Origin: Dyella_A ginsengisoli
Lineage (GTDB): Bacteria > Pseudomonadota > Gammaproteobacteria > Xanthomonadales > Rhodanobacteraceae
DNA length: 64,000 nt
Assembly (NCBI RefSeq): GCF_044904665.1
Contig: NZ_JADIKM010000001.1
Span: forward strand, 1,426,001 to 1,490,000
Direction of reading: 5' to 3'
Part shown: in pieces, positions 34,053 through 42,652 of the stretch
How positions within the stretch are numbered: position 1 is the stretch's first letter
Layout: the number at the start of each line of letters is the position of its first letter
Translations under genes and position numbers: made by a program
The notes under the pieces: model-generated
The model's database searches: none
What the model was told of the DNA's origin: nothing
What the model saw: the letters and a program-made list of their open reading frames with translations, nothing else

Positions 34053-34188
34053 CCGTCATTCCCGCGAAAGCGGGAATCCATCTCACTGCAGCCTCAGAAC
34101 CCCGGTGGGTGACCGGCCGACCGTCTCTTCATCTATGTGGCTGATGCGTCGCGATGAACATGGATTCCCGCTTTCGCGGGAATGACGG
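34053..34188. repeat. REP/MITE-like inverted repeat
   Basis: Perfectly inverted 29-base arms (34053-34081 and 34160-34188), starting CCGTCATTCCCGCGAAAGCG and ending in GGATTCCCGCTTTCGCGGGA ATGACGG order on the right. Each arm is itself a hairpin. It is the same family as the element at 221-310 (CGTCATTCCCGCG versus CGTCATCCCCGCG). It occupies the convergent gap between proA and ggt (33914-34323), in which I see no gene; the rest holds only the ggt terminator. Confidence 0.85.
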
Positions 34189-34270
34189 AGAGGAGGGCTT
34201 GGCGCTGGCGTGCTGCTGGCTGGAATTCACCGGGCGATCCGGTGACAGCGCACTCGAAACGTTTTGACCC

Positions 34271-34300
34271 AAAAAGAAGGGCGCCCATGGCGCGCCCTTC
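34271..34300 (-). terminator. Rho-independent terminator of ggt
   Basis: Read on the minus strand: stem GAAGGGCGC/GCGCCCTTC (34292-34300 / 34276-34284), loop over 34285-34291, then T5 (34271-34275). It lies 24 bases beyond the ggt stop. Confidence 0.8.
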
Positions 34301-34323
34301 GTGTTCCCGGGGAAGGCCGGGGA

Positions 34324-36096
34324 TCAGTAACCCGCCGCTAGCCCCGCCGGCCGGCGCCGATCGTTGGCACCTTCCAGCAGGCCGGTCTTCGGGTTGCGCA
34401 GGATCGCCTCGTCGGCGCCCCAGGACTGCACTTCCTTGAACTTGTAGCCCATGTCCTCCAGCTCCTTCTTCACCGCGTCGGTGAGCAGGCCCGGCTCGAC
34501 GATCACGGCGTCGGGATACCACTGGTGGTGCATGCGCGGGGCGTTCACTGCCTGCTGCATGTTCATGCCGTAGTCGATCACATTGGTGATGCTCTGCATC
34601 ACCGTGGTGATGATCGTCGAGCCGCCGGGGCTGCCGGTGACCATGAACAGCTTGCCGTCCTTCAGCACGATGGTGGGGGCCATCGAGCTGAGCGGACGTT
34701 TGCCACCCTCCACCTGATTCGCCTTGCCCTGCACCAGGCCGAAGGTGTTCGGCACGCCGGGCTTGGAGGTGAAGTCATCCATCTCGTTGTTGAGGAAGAA
34801 GCCGGTGTCGCCAGCGATCTGGCCCACGCCGAACAGGTAGTTGATGGTGTAAGTCACCGCCACGGCGTTGCCGTCCTTGTCCACCACCGCGTAGCTGGTG
34901 GTGTTGGTGCCCTCGGTGGCGCCGAGGCTGCCCTTGATCTCCGTCGACGGCGTGGCCTTGGTTGGGTCGATGGTCGAACGCAGCTGGTCGATGTGCTTGT
35001 CCGAGAGCAGGGTGTCGATTGGGTTCTTCACGAACGCCGGGTCGCCCAGGTAGTTGTTGCGGTCGGCAAAGGCGCGACGTTCGGCCTCGATGGTGAAGTG
35101 CAGCGCGCGAGCCGAGCCGTAGCCCAGATCCTTCAGCGGGTAGGGCTCGAGCAGCTTGAGGATCTGGCAGACGGTGGCGCCGCCGGAGCTGGGCGGCGGA
35201 TCGGAGACCACCGTATAGCCGCGGTAACCGCACTTGATCGGGGTATCCCAATGCACCGTATAGTCGGCGAAGTCCTTCATGCTCAGCAGGCCGCCGTTGG
35301 CGTCGCTGGCGGCCACTACCTTGCGCGCGATGTCGCCGTGGTAGAAGGCCGAGGTGCCGCCCTTGCTGATGGTCTCCAGCGTCTTTGCCAGTTGCGGCTG
35401 CACCAGGCGGTCGCCGGCCTGGTAGGGCTTGCCGTCCTTGAGGAAGGTTGCCGCCACGTTCGGGAATTTGGCGAAGTCCTTGGTGCGCTGGTCGAGGATG
35501 TTCACGTCACCCTGCTGCAGCACGTAGCCTTCCTTCGCCAGCCGGATCGCCGGCGCGATCACCTGCTGGCGCGAGAGGCGACCGTACTTCTTCAACGCCT
35601 CGTCCATGCCCATCACGGTACCTGGCACGCCCACGCCGAGGTAGGTGCCGGTGCTCTTGCCCGGCACCACGTTGCCCTTGTCGTCCTGGAAGATGGTGGG
35701 GCTCGCCTTCAGCGGCGCCTTTTCGCGGAAGTCGAGGAACACGTCCTTGCCGTGCGCCGGGTGGATCAGCATGAAGCCGCCGCCGCCGATGTTGCCGCAG
35801 CACGGATGCACCACCGCCAGCGCGTAGCCCACCGCCACCGCGGCATCCACCGCATTGCCGCCGCGCTTGAGGATGTCCACGCCGACCTGGGTGGCCAGGT
35901 GCTGCGCGGAAACCACCATCGCGTGCTTGGCGGTGATCGGCTTGTCGCTGGAGAGATCGGCCAGCGTGGTGGAGGCCGCCGTGGCGTCCAGCGCCTGCTT
36001 GGGAATGCTGTCCTGCACGGTGGCGGACTGGCCCCAGGCCGCCAGCGGCGCGGTGAGCAGCAGGGCTGCCAGGCCGGGGAGAAGGGTATGTCGCAT
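34324..36096 (-). CDS. ggt: Gamma-glutamyltranspeptidase, periplasmic
   Basis: 590 aa with a signal peptide (MRHTLLPGLAALLLTAPLAAWG). The autoprocessing/catalytic Thr lies in TNTTSYAVVDKDGNAVAVT, dividing large and small subunits. LSSMAPTIVLKDGKL, GSPGGSTIITTV and the early GGNAVDAAVAVGYALAVVHP are family hallmarks. It hydrolyses glutathione and transfers gamma-glutamyl groups in the periplasm. The start at 36096 is preferred over an in-frame start at 36183 because it begins the signal peptide. Confidence 0.94.
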   Translation of the reverse strand: MRHTLLPGLAALLLTAPLAAWGQSATVQDSIPKQALDATAASTTLADLSSDKPITAKHAMVVSAQHLATQVGVDILKRGGNAVDAAVAVGYALAVVHPCCGNIGGGGFMLIHPAHGKDVFLDFREKAPLKASPTIFQDDKGNVVPGKSTGTYLGVGVPGTVMGMDEALKKYGRLSRQQVIAPAIRLAKEGYVLQQGDVNILDQRTKDFAKFPNVAATFLKDGKPYQAGDRLVQPQLAKTLETISKGGTSAFYHGDIARKVVAASDANGGLLSMKDFADYTVHWDTPIKCGYRGYTVVSDPPPSSGGATVCQILKLLEPYPLKDLGYGSARALHFTIEAERRAFADRNNYLGDPAFVKNPIDTLLSDKHIDQLRSTIDPTKATPSTEIKGSLGATEGTNTTSYAVVDKDGNAVAVTYTINYLFGVGQIAGDTGFFLNNEMDDFTSKPGVPNTFGLVQGKANQVEGGKRPLSSMAPTIVLKDGKLFMVTGSPGGSTIITTVMQSITNVIDYGMNMQQAVNAPRMHHQWYPDAVIVEPGLLTDAVKKELEDMGYKFKEVQSWGADEAILRNPKTGLLEGANDRRRPAGLAAGY

Positions 36097-36248
36097 CGAT
36101 GGCTCCGGAAGATGATGGGGACGGGCGTGCCGGTTCCGATGGTACCGGGCGTCGCCCTGGCATGCTTCCCTGCGTGCGTCCATGCACGTTCTTGCGTGGC
36201 TACGGGCGATGGACGGCTAAACCGCCAAACGCCCGCGAGCAGAATGGA

Positions 36249-37529
36249 TCAGCGCCCCGCGCTCCACGCACGCACCGCCTCGGCAAAAGCCAGACACTCG
36301 GCGAAGCGGTTGTACAGCGGCGCGGGCGAGATGCGGATCACGTCCGGCTCGCGCCAGTCACCGATGATGCCGCGTTCGACCAGGTAGTCGAACAACGCGC
36401 GGCCGCGCTCGCGCCCGCCCAGTACGCGGATCGACAGCTGCGCGCCGCGTTGTGCCGGGTCGGCCGGGGTGATGATCTGCAGCAGATCCGCCAGCTGCGT
36501 ATTGACCAGCCACTCCAGGTAGCCGGTGAGGCGCAGCGATTTGGCGCGCAGGCGCTCCATACCCGCGCGACGGAAGATCTCCAGCGAGATGCGCAGCGGC
36601 ACCATCGCCAGGATCGGTGGATTGGACAGCTGCCAGCCTTCCGCGCCCGGCGTCGGGTCGAAGTCCGGCGCCATCTGGAAGCGGTTGTCGCGCCGGTTGC
36701 CCCACCAGCCGTGGAAGCGAGGCAGGTCGGCCTGCGCGTGGCGTTCGTGCACGAACACGCCGCCGACCGCGCCGGGGCCGGAGTTGACGTACTTGTAGTG
36801 GCACCACACGGCGAAGTCGGCGCCAGTGTCGTGCAGCGCCAGCGGCAGGTTGCCCACCGCGTGGGCCAGGTCGAAGCCCACCGTGCAGCCGCGCGCGTGC
36901 GCCAGCGCGGTGATCGCCTTGAGATCGAACGCCTGGCCGGTGCGGTACTGGATACCGGGAAGCAGCACCAGCGCCACGCGCTGGCCGTGCTCGGCCAGCG
37001 CCCGTTCGATGGCGGCCATCGTCAGCGTGCCGTTCGGGCCGTCGCCCTCCAGCTCGATCAGCGCGTCGGCCGGATCGAAGCCGTGGTAGCGGATCTGCGA
37101 TTCCACCGCGTAGCGGTCGGTGGGAAAGGCGCCCGCCTCGACCAGGATCGCCGGGCGCTCGGCGGTGGGGCGATAGAAGCTCACCATCATCAGGTGCAGG
37201 TTCACCCCCAGCGTGTTCATGGCGACCACTTCGATGGGCTTGGCGCCCACCAGCGCGGCGAGGTCGTCGCGCAGGTAGTCCTCGTAGTTCAGCCACGGCG
37301 CGCGGCCCTTGAAGTGGCCTTCCACCGCCAGCTCGCCCCAGTAGTCGAGCTCGGCGCTGAGCGCGGGGCGCACCGCGCGCGGCTGCAGGCCCAGCGAGTT
37401 GCCGCAGAAATAGAAGCCGTCACGGCCCTCGTGCGGCGGAATCAGGAACTCGTCGCGAAAGCCGCGCAACGGGTCGGCGGCATCCTGCGCCTGGGCCCAG
37501 GCGAGGTCGGCTTGGTACGTATCGGACAT
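36249..37529 (-). CDS. kynU: Kynureninase
   Basis: A 426-aa PLP enzyme of fold type I. The PLP lysine is in WCHYKYVNSGPGAVGG; FYFCGNSLGLQPRA, MNTLGVNLHLMM and FDLAHAVGNLPL match kynureninase. It converts kynurenine to anthranilate, or hydroxykynurenine to hydroxyanthranilate. No other kynurenine-pathway gene is in the window. It is on the same strand as ggt, 152 bases upstream of it, probably in a separate transcription unit. Confidence 0.93.
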   Translation of the reverse strand: MSDTYQADLAWAQAQDAADPLRGFRDEFLIPPHEGRDGFYFCGNSLGLQPRAVRPALSAELDYWGELAVEGHFKGRAPWLNYEDYLRDDLAALVGAKPIEVVAMNTLGVNLHLMMVSFYRPTAERPAILVEAGAFPTDRYAVESQIRYHGFDPADALIELEGDGPNGTLTMAAIERALAEHGQRVALVLLPGIQYRTGQAFDLKAITALAHARGCTVGFDLAHAVGNLPLALHDTGADFAVWCHYKYVNSGPGAVGGVFVHERHAQADLPRFHGWWGNRRDNRFQMAPDFDPTPGAEGWQLSNPPILAMVPLRISLEIFRRAGMERLRAKSLRLTGYLEWLVNTQLADLLQIITPADPAQRGAQLSIRVLGGRERGRALFDYLVERGIIGDWREPDVIRISPAPLYNRFAECLAFAEAVRAWSAGR

Positions 37530-37583
37530 GGATCGCTTCCGGCAAAGACGATCCCCAAGGGTACAAGCTCGGGCGCGCCAGGG

Positions 37584-38105
37584 TCAGCGGGCGAGACTAT
37601 TGGCCACGTCGCTGCAGCCCTTGTCGAAGGCCGCCTGCCACGCTGCGCCCGCCTGGGTCGAGGCCGGGCGCAGGCAGCGCAGCTGGATCGCGCGACCGTC
37701 GCGGAACCAGTAGTGCTCGACGTAGGCGATGGTCTCGCCGCTTTCCTTGGCGGTGTAGAGGTAATCGTTCGGCCCGTTGGTGTTGCTGACGCCGCGGATC
37801 GGCTGGTAGCCGGGCAGGGCCTGCGCCTTGGCATTGGCGTCGCTCACGTAGCGCTGGTAGCCGCCGATGTCGCCCACCTGCTTCACCGTCACCGTGACGC
37901 GCGCCAGCGTGTTGCTCGCGGTGGGCGAAGGGTCGGGCACCTGGAACACCCGCACCTCGGGGTCGCCCTGCGTCTCCATGATGCCCATCCAGTTGGCCGG
38001 CGTGGTGAAGGTGATGGCACCGTTGGCCATGCTCACGTCGGAGGCGAGGGCCGGGCCGGCCATCAGCAGGGCGGCGGCGAGGGCGGCATGGCGCAGCAGT
38101 TTCAT
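37584..38105 (-). CDS. Hypothetical exported protein
   Basis: 173 aa with a clear signal peptide (MKLLRHAALAAALLMAGPALA). The mature part contains ITFTTPANWMGIMETQGDPEV, RVTVTVKQVGDIGGY and two cysteines (LRCLRP, KGCSDV) that could form a disulfide. I do not recognise the family. It is divergent from the kinase gene with 244 bases between. Confidence 0.7.
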   Translation of the reverse strand: MKLLRHAALAAALLMAGPALASDVSMANGAITFTTPANWMGIMETQGDPEVRVFQVPDPSPTASNTLARVTVTVKQVGDIGGYQRYVSDANAKAQALPGYQPIRGVSNTNGPNDYLYTAKESGETIAYVEHYWFRDGRAIQLRCLRPASTQAGAAWQAAFDKGCSDVANSLAR

Positions 38106-38251
38106 GCGGACTCCGGGAATACGGTGGCTGGATGGGCTGCGCCGGGGCGCTGCATCGGCGAAGAATAATGGTTTGCGACGGCGGCGGGCTCGATCGCGGT
38201 CACAGCGATGCGCGGTCGCGCGCCCCGACGAGGGTGCCGGACGGGGCGTTT

Positions 38252-38307
38252 CCGTACCGCCCGGTACGGGGCGGGCCGTGCGGCTGTCGCACGGCCGTGC
38301 TTATACT
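38252..38307 (+). promoter_or_regulatory. Two hairpins and a -10 element upstream of the kinase gene
   Basis: A palindrome CCGTACCG-CC-CGGTACGG (38252-38269) is followed by GGCCGTGCG-GCTGT-CGCACGGCC (38274-38296) and then TATACT (38302-38307), a good -10 hexamer 42 bases before the start. The dyads overlap the expected -35 region and may be operators or a structured leader. Assigned by eye. Confidence 0.4.
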
Positions 38308-38349
38308 TGAGAGCTGACGCTGGCCCGGCGTCACTGCAGGGGGAACTGC

Positions 38350-41157
38350 ATGAACGAGGCACGCAGGCAGCGCTACACGCGCGCCAAGCCGATCGCCTTT
38401 GCCGCGATGGAGCTGGATGCTGCGCAGCGGGATGCCTACGTGGACGCCGCCTGCGGTGGCGACGAGGCGCTGCGCGACGAAGTGCAGTGGATGCTGGAAG
38501 CCGCCGACGACACCAGCGAGGCGCCCCTGCTGCTGCCGTTGCTGGGCGACCTGCACGACGCCAGCGGATCGAGCGTTGCCGGCGCCGGCGCCTGCCAGTA
38601 CCGACTGGTGCGCCAGCTGGGTGAAGGCGGCATGGGCGTGGTGTACCTGGCCGAGCGGATCATCGACGAAGGCACCGCCGAGGAAATCCGCCAGCGCGTC
38701 GCGCTCAAGTTCATCAATACCGGCAGCCTGCTCGCTCCCGGAGTGCGCCGGCGCTTTGCCGAGGAGCGACGCATCCTGGGCTCGCTCAGCCATCCGGGCA
38801 TCGCCCACCTGATCGACGGCGGCAGCACGCGCGACGGGCGTCCCTTCCTGGCGCTGGAGTTCGTGCAGGGCGAGCGCATAGACCAGTGGTGCGAGCGCCA
38901 CCAGCTGTCGCTGCGGCGCCGGGTGGTGCTGTTCCTCAAGGTGTGCGCGGCGGTGCGGCACGCGCACGAGCGGCTGGTGATCCACCGCGACATCAAGCCG
39001 GCGAACATCCTCGTCACCGCCGATGGCGAACCGAAGCTGCTGGACTTTGGCATCGCGCGACTGCTCGACCAGGTCGGTGGCGTGGCCACCGCGCAGACGA
39101 TGACCATGCAGCGCGCGCTCACGCTGGCCTACGCCAGCCCCGAGCAGGTTCGGGGGGAGCCGCTGGGCACGCGGGCGGACGTCTGGTCGCTGGGCGTGGT
39201 GCTCTACCAGCTGGTCTGCGGCGAGCGCCCGTTCGGCAGTGCCCAGGGCGATTCGCCGCTGGATATCTCCAACGCCATCGTGACCGGGCGCGTGCAGCCG
39301 CCCAGCCGCCGACTCCGGCGCGAATCCGGCGCGCCCGTGTCCGCCGGCCGCGAGGTGCCGCCGGACATCGACGCGATCGTGATGAAGGCACTGCGGCGCA
39401 ATCCCGAGGAGCGTTACGCCACCGTCGGTGAAATGGTGGCGGACCTGGAGAACTTCCTCGACCTGCGCCCGGTGCGCGCGCGGCGCGGCCATCGCCTGTA
39501 TCGCGTGGGACTGTACCTGCGCCGCCATCGCGTCGGCCTCGGTGTGGCGGCGGTGATGCTGGCCATGCTGGTGGGCTTCGCGGTCGAGCGGGAGGCGCAG
39601 TTGCGTCGCGTCGAGCTGGAGCGCGACAAGACGCAGGCCATCGCCGATTTCATGCAGGAGCTGTTCGAGAACGCCGATCCGACCCACGCCGGCGGCAGCC
39701 ACGTCACCGTGCGGCAGGTGCTCGATCGCGGCGCGGTCACGCTGGCCAAGCGCACCGACATTGCCCCGGAGGTTCGCGTGCGCCTGATGCTGTCGATGGC
39801 GCGTTCCTACAACCAGCTGAGCCTGGGCGCTCCGGCGGTGACGCTGATGAAGCAGGCGCTCGAACTGGAGAAGGGCTACAGCCCCGGCTTGCTCGAGCGC
39901 GGCCGCGTCTATGCGGAACTGGGGCGCGGCTACTCCACCATGCTGGATCAATCTTCCGCCATCCCGGCGAACGACCGGGCGATCGGCCTGCTGTCGAGCG
40001 CACCGGGCGAGCACGGTGACGAGATCCTGCGCGTGCAGATCAACCAGCTCTACAACCATCTGGGCGTGCAGGACATTTCCCTGGGCGACGTGCGCCGGCA
40101 GATCGACGCCATCGTCGCCAGGCTGGAGCGTCAACCGCAGCGCCACGAGCCGGAGCTGCATCTGCTGGCGCTGGCCGTGCTCGCGCTCACGGAGGGGGCG
40201 CAGGGGCAGGATGCCCAGGCCATCGCGGTCGCGCATCGGGCCGTGCTGGAGGCGAACAAGCTGTTCGTGGCCGATGACACCAACCAGCTCTACTACCGCT
40301 TCGTCGAGGCGCTGGTGTCGCTGCGCACGCAGCCGCAGCAGGCACTGGAAGGCTTCCGTCGCGCGCTCGCCGATTACGACGTGCTGATCGGCACATCCAG
40401 CCCGTCGCTGGCCGCGTTGCTGAGTTATTTCGGCGGCGCGCTGGTGCAGATGGGGCGCACCAGCGACGCCGTGCAGGCACTGGAACGCGCCAGCCGGATC
40501 GCTGGCGACTACGCCGCCGACACGCCGGACTTCTACTTCAGCACGCTGGATGCGCTGGCCGCGCAGTACCTCGAAATGCAGCGCTACGCCGATGCCGGGG
40601 CGCTGGTGTTGCCGCACCTGGACGCGATGCGCCAGCGCGTGGCGAGCGGATCGGTCTGGGCCACCACCAATCTGGCCGAGGCGCTGAACGTCACCGGCGC
40701 CGTGGCGCTGCGGCGCGGGCAGGCGGCACGGGCGCTGGAGCAGTTCCGCCGCGCGCGCGACCTGCTCGGCCCCCGCGAACAGAAGACCTCGCCGGAAAGC
40801 TACGCGGCCGCGCTCGCTGGCCTCGGCCAGGCCTCGCTTGCCCTCGGCGACCAGCGCCAGGCGGCGGTATGGCTGGACGCGCTGCGCGGTTTCAACGACA
40901 GCGCGCGCCTTGCGCTGCCACATCCGGCGGCGATCGATGCGCAACTGTTGGCCGTGAGCCTCTCGCTGGCGCGGGGGGAGTTCCAGCAGGCGGCTTCATT
41001 GGCGGCGACGACCGCGGCACAATCGGACACGCGATGGGGAGCCTGCAGCCGCCGCTCCCAGGCCTTGCGGCAGCTTGAATCGGAGGCGCGCCACGGCATG
41101 GGCGTGGCTCCGGCGGGCGTGTCGTGTGCCGCGGACAACCGTATTGCCATGCACTGA
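38350..41157 (+). CDS. PknS-like transmembrane Ser/Thr protein kinase with C-terminal repeat domain
   Basis: 935 aa. A Hanks-type kinase domain (about 84-365) has the P-loop LGEGGMGVVY, catalytic Lys K120, HRDIKPANIL (H212-R-D214) and DFG (232-234). A single membrane segment follows (about 395-412). The rest (about 420-935) is a periplasmic helical, TPR-like region. It is 17 bases upstream of an ECF sigma gene and next to a T6SS cluster. This is the same arrangement as PknS-EcfK of Xanthomonas citri, where the kinase activates the sigma factor by phosphorylation. The N-terminal ~80 residues resemble the short leader common to ECF43-linked kinases. Confidence 0.88.
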   Translation: MNEARRQRYTRAKPIAFAAMELDAAQRDAYVDAACGGDEALRDEVQWMLEAADDTSEAPLLLPLLGDLHDASGSSVAGAGACQYRLVRQLGEGGMGVVYLAERIIDEGTAEEIRQRVALKFINTGSLLAPGVRRRFAEERRILGSLSHPGIAHLIDGGSTRDGRPFLALEFVQGERIDQWCERHQLSLRRRVVLFLKVCAAVRHAHERLVIHRDIKPANILVTADGEPKLLDFGIARLLDQVGGVATAQTMTMQRALTLAYASPEQVRGEPLGTRADVWSLGVVLYQLVCGERPFGSAQGDSPLDISNAIVTGRVQPPSRRLRRESGAPVSAGREVPPDIDAIVMKALRRNPEERYATVGEMVADLENFLDLRPVRARRGHRLYRVGLYLRRHRVGLGVAAVMLAMLVGFAVEREAQLRRVELERDKTQAIADFMQELFENADPTHAGGSHVTVRQVLDRGAVTLAKRTDIAPEVRVRLMLSMARSYNQLSLGAPAVTLMKQALELEKGYSPGLLERGRVYAELGRGYSTMLDQSSAIPANDRAIGLLSSAPGEHGDEILRVQINQLYNHLGVQDISLGDVRRQIDAIVARLERQPQRHEPELHLLALAVLALTEGAQGQDAQAIAVAHRAVLEANKLFVADDTNQLYYRFVEALVSLRTQPQQALEGFRRALADYDVLIGTSSPSLAALLSYFGGALVQMGRTSDAVQALERASRIAGDYAADTPDFYFSTLDALAAQYLEMQRYADAGALVLPHLDAMRQRVASGSVWATTNLAEALNVTGAVALRRGQAARALEQFRRARDLLGPREQKTSPESYAAALAGLGQASLALGDQRQAAVWLDALRGFNDSARLALPHPAAIDAQLLAVSLSLARGEFQQAASLAATTAAQSDTRWGACSRRSQALRQLESEARHGMGVAPAGVSCAADNRIAMH

Positions 41158-41174
41158 CCAGGGTCGACGTCTGT

Positions 41175-41744
41175 ATGAACGTGGTGGACAAGCAATCCGA
41201 AGTGACCCGCCTGCTGCATTCGGCGCAGGCGGGCGATCCGGACGCCATGGACGAGGCGTTGCGGCAGATGTATGCCGCGCTGCACCGGCTGGCCGGCGCA
41301 CAGCTGCGCCAGAACTCCAGCGAGCGCACCTTGAGCGCCACCGCGCTGGTGAACGAGGCCTACCTCAAGGTGTTCGGCGGCAACGGCTCGCCGGCCTGGG
41401 AAAACCGCGGCCACCTGCTTGGCGTGGCCGCGCGCGCCATGCGCGAGGTCCTCATCGATGCCGCACGCCGCCGGCAGGCGTCGAAGCGGCCGCAATACGC
41501 CGACCGCATCGAGCTGTCGGAAATCTCCGGCGCGCTGACCCACGAGGTCGACTACGCCGCGCTGCTGGAGTGCATGGAGGCGCTGGAGCAGATCGATCCG
41601 CGTCAGGCCAACATCGTGTCGATGCGTTTCTTCGTGGGTCTCACCGCCGAGCAGATCGGCACCGCCATGGGCATTTCGCCCGCCACCGTGCAGCGCGAGT
41701 GGCGCCTCGCCCGGGCCTGGCTGCAGCGCGAGCTGCAGGGCTGA
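41175..41744 (+). CDS. EcfK-like ECF sigma factor (ECF43 group)
   Basis: A 189-aa sigma-70 family protein lacking regions 1 and 3. Region 2 is around ERTLSATALVNEAYLKVFG and RAMREVLIDAARRRQASKR. Region 4 is FFVGLTAEQIGTAMGISPATV. The LVNEAY..L..AA..MR..LID.AR pattern fits the ECF43/TIGR02999-type group linked to Ser/Thr kinases. In X. citri the homologue drives T6SS genes. No anti-sigma gene is present, consistent with kinase control. The start at 41175 (MNVVDKQSEV) is preferred over 41124, which would overlap the kinase gene. Confidence 0.88.
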   Translation: MNVVDKQSEVTRLLHSAQAGDPDAMDEALRQMYAALHRLAGAQLRQNSSERTLSATALVNEAYLKVFGGNGSPAWENRGHLLGVAARAMREVLIDAARRRQASKRPQYADRIELSEISGALTHEVDYAALLECMEALEQIDPRQANIVSMRFFVGLTAEQIGTAMGISPATVQREWRLARAWLQRELQG

Positions 41745-42130
41745 ACCTTCGCCGGCCCGTTCGGGCCGGCCTCACGATGCCCTTCGCATGCACCAGCCGG
41801 ATGTGCTCGTGCAAGGGGCGACTTTTCGCGCCTTTCTATTCGCTGAACTCAACCTGAACTTCAGATCGGCGGCCTGACCAGTTCGGCCGCGCCGGCGCGC
41901 ACTAACTCCATGGAAGGGCTTGCAACCGCCCGGCGGAGGGTTCGCCCAAGGCGGTGCCGTGCTTGTCACGGTCGCCGGTGGCGGCCGGTTCCACATCTGC
42001 AGCAGGGGGACATGCCATGACGTCATGCATCGCGTTTGCGGCGGGGTTCCGCGGCGAGCGTTCGGCTGCGTCGGCCGTGCCTCCGATCCGTCCTCATCAC
42101 CGGTAGACCCTGTTCGAAGGAGACACAAGC
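41745..42130 (+). other. Intergenic region between the sigma gene and tssB
   Basis: 386 bases without a supportable gene. A hairpin GCCGGCCCG-TT-CGGGCCGGC (41751-41770) follows the sigma gene stop but lacks a U tract. The rest is the probable promoter region of tssB and the likely site of EcfK-dependent control. The Shine-Dalgarno GAAGGAGA is at 42115-42122. Confidence 0.6.
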
Positions 42131-42646
42131 ATGGCCAAGCAAAGCAGTCAGAAATTCATCGCGAGAAACCGCGCGCCGCGCGTGCAGATCGAGTACGACG
42201 TCGAGGTCTACGGCGCGCAGAAGAAGGTGCAGGTGCCTTTCGTGATGGGCGTGATGTCCGACCTGTCCGGCGCCAACAACGCCGAGCTGCCGGCGATCGA
42301 GGACCGCAAGGCGATGGAAATCGACGTGGACAACTTCGATCAGCGCCTGCAGTCGATGAAGCCGCGCGTCTCCTTCGCCGTGCCCAACACGCTGACCGGC
42401 GAGGGCAACCTCAACGTCGACATCACCTTCGAAAGCATGGACGACTTCTCGCCAGCCGCCGTGGCGCGCAAGGTGAGCTCGGTCGCCAAGCTGCTGGAGG
42501 CACGCACCCAGTTGGCCAACCTGGGTACCTACATGGACGGCAAGGCGGGTGCCGAGAAGCTCATCGCCCAGGCGATCAACGATCCGGCATTGCTGCAATC
42601 ACTGGTGTCGGCGCCCAAGCCCGGCGACGACAAGGACGGGGAGTAA
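42131..42646 (+). CDS. tssB: T6SS contractile sheath small subunit TssB (VipA)
   Basis: 171 aa with the TssB core RVQIEYDVEVYGAQKKVQVPF, MGVMSDLSG, RVSFAVPNTL and FESMDDFSPAAVA. It assembles with TssC into the contractile sheath that propels the Hcp tube. A strong ribosome site precedes it. It is 6 bases before tssC. Confidence 0.97.
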   Translation: MAKQSSQKFIARNRAPRVQIEYDVEVYGAQKKVQVPFVMGVMSDLSGANNAELPAIEDRKAMEIDVDNFDQRLQSMKPRVSFAVPNTLTGEGNLNVDITFESMDDFSPAAVARKVSSVAKLLEARTQLANLGTYMDGKAGAEKLIAQAINDPALLQSLVSAPKPGDDKDGE

Positions 42647-42652
42647 GCACAC

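Noticed and set aside
34053..34188. Possible CRISPR repeat pair
   Set aside because: Only two copies, in inverted orientation and self-complementary, and the same family occurs at 221-310 as a face-to-face pair; this is a REP/MITE-type element.
38200..40944. 914-codon minus-strand frame
   Set aside because: Antisense shadow of the Ser/Thr kinase gene, whose kinase motifs are intact.
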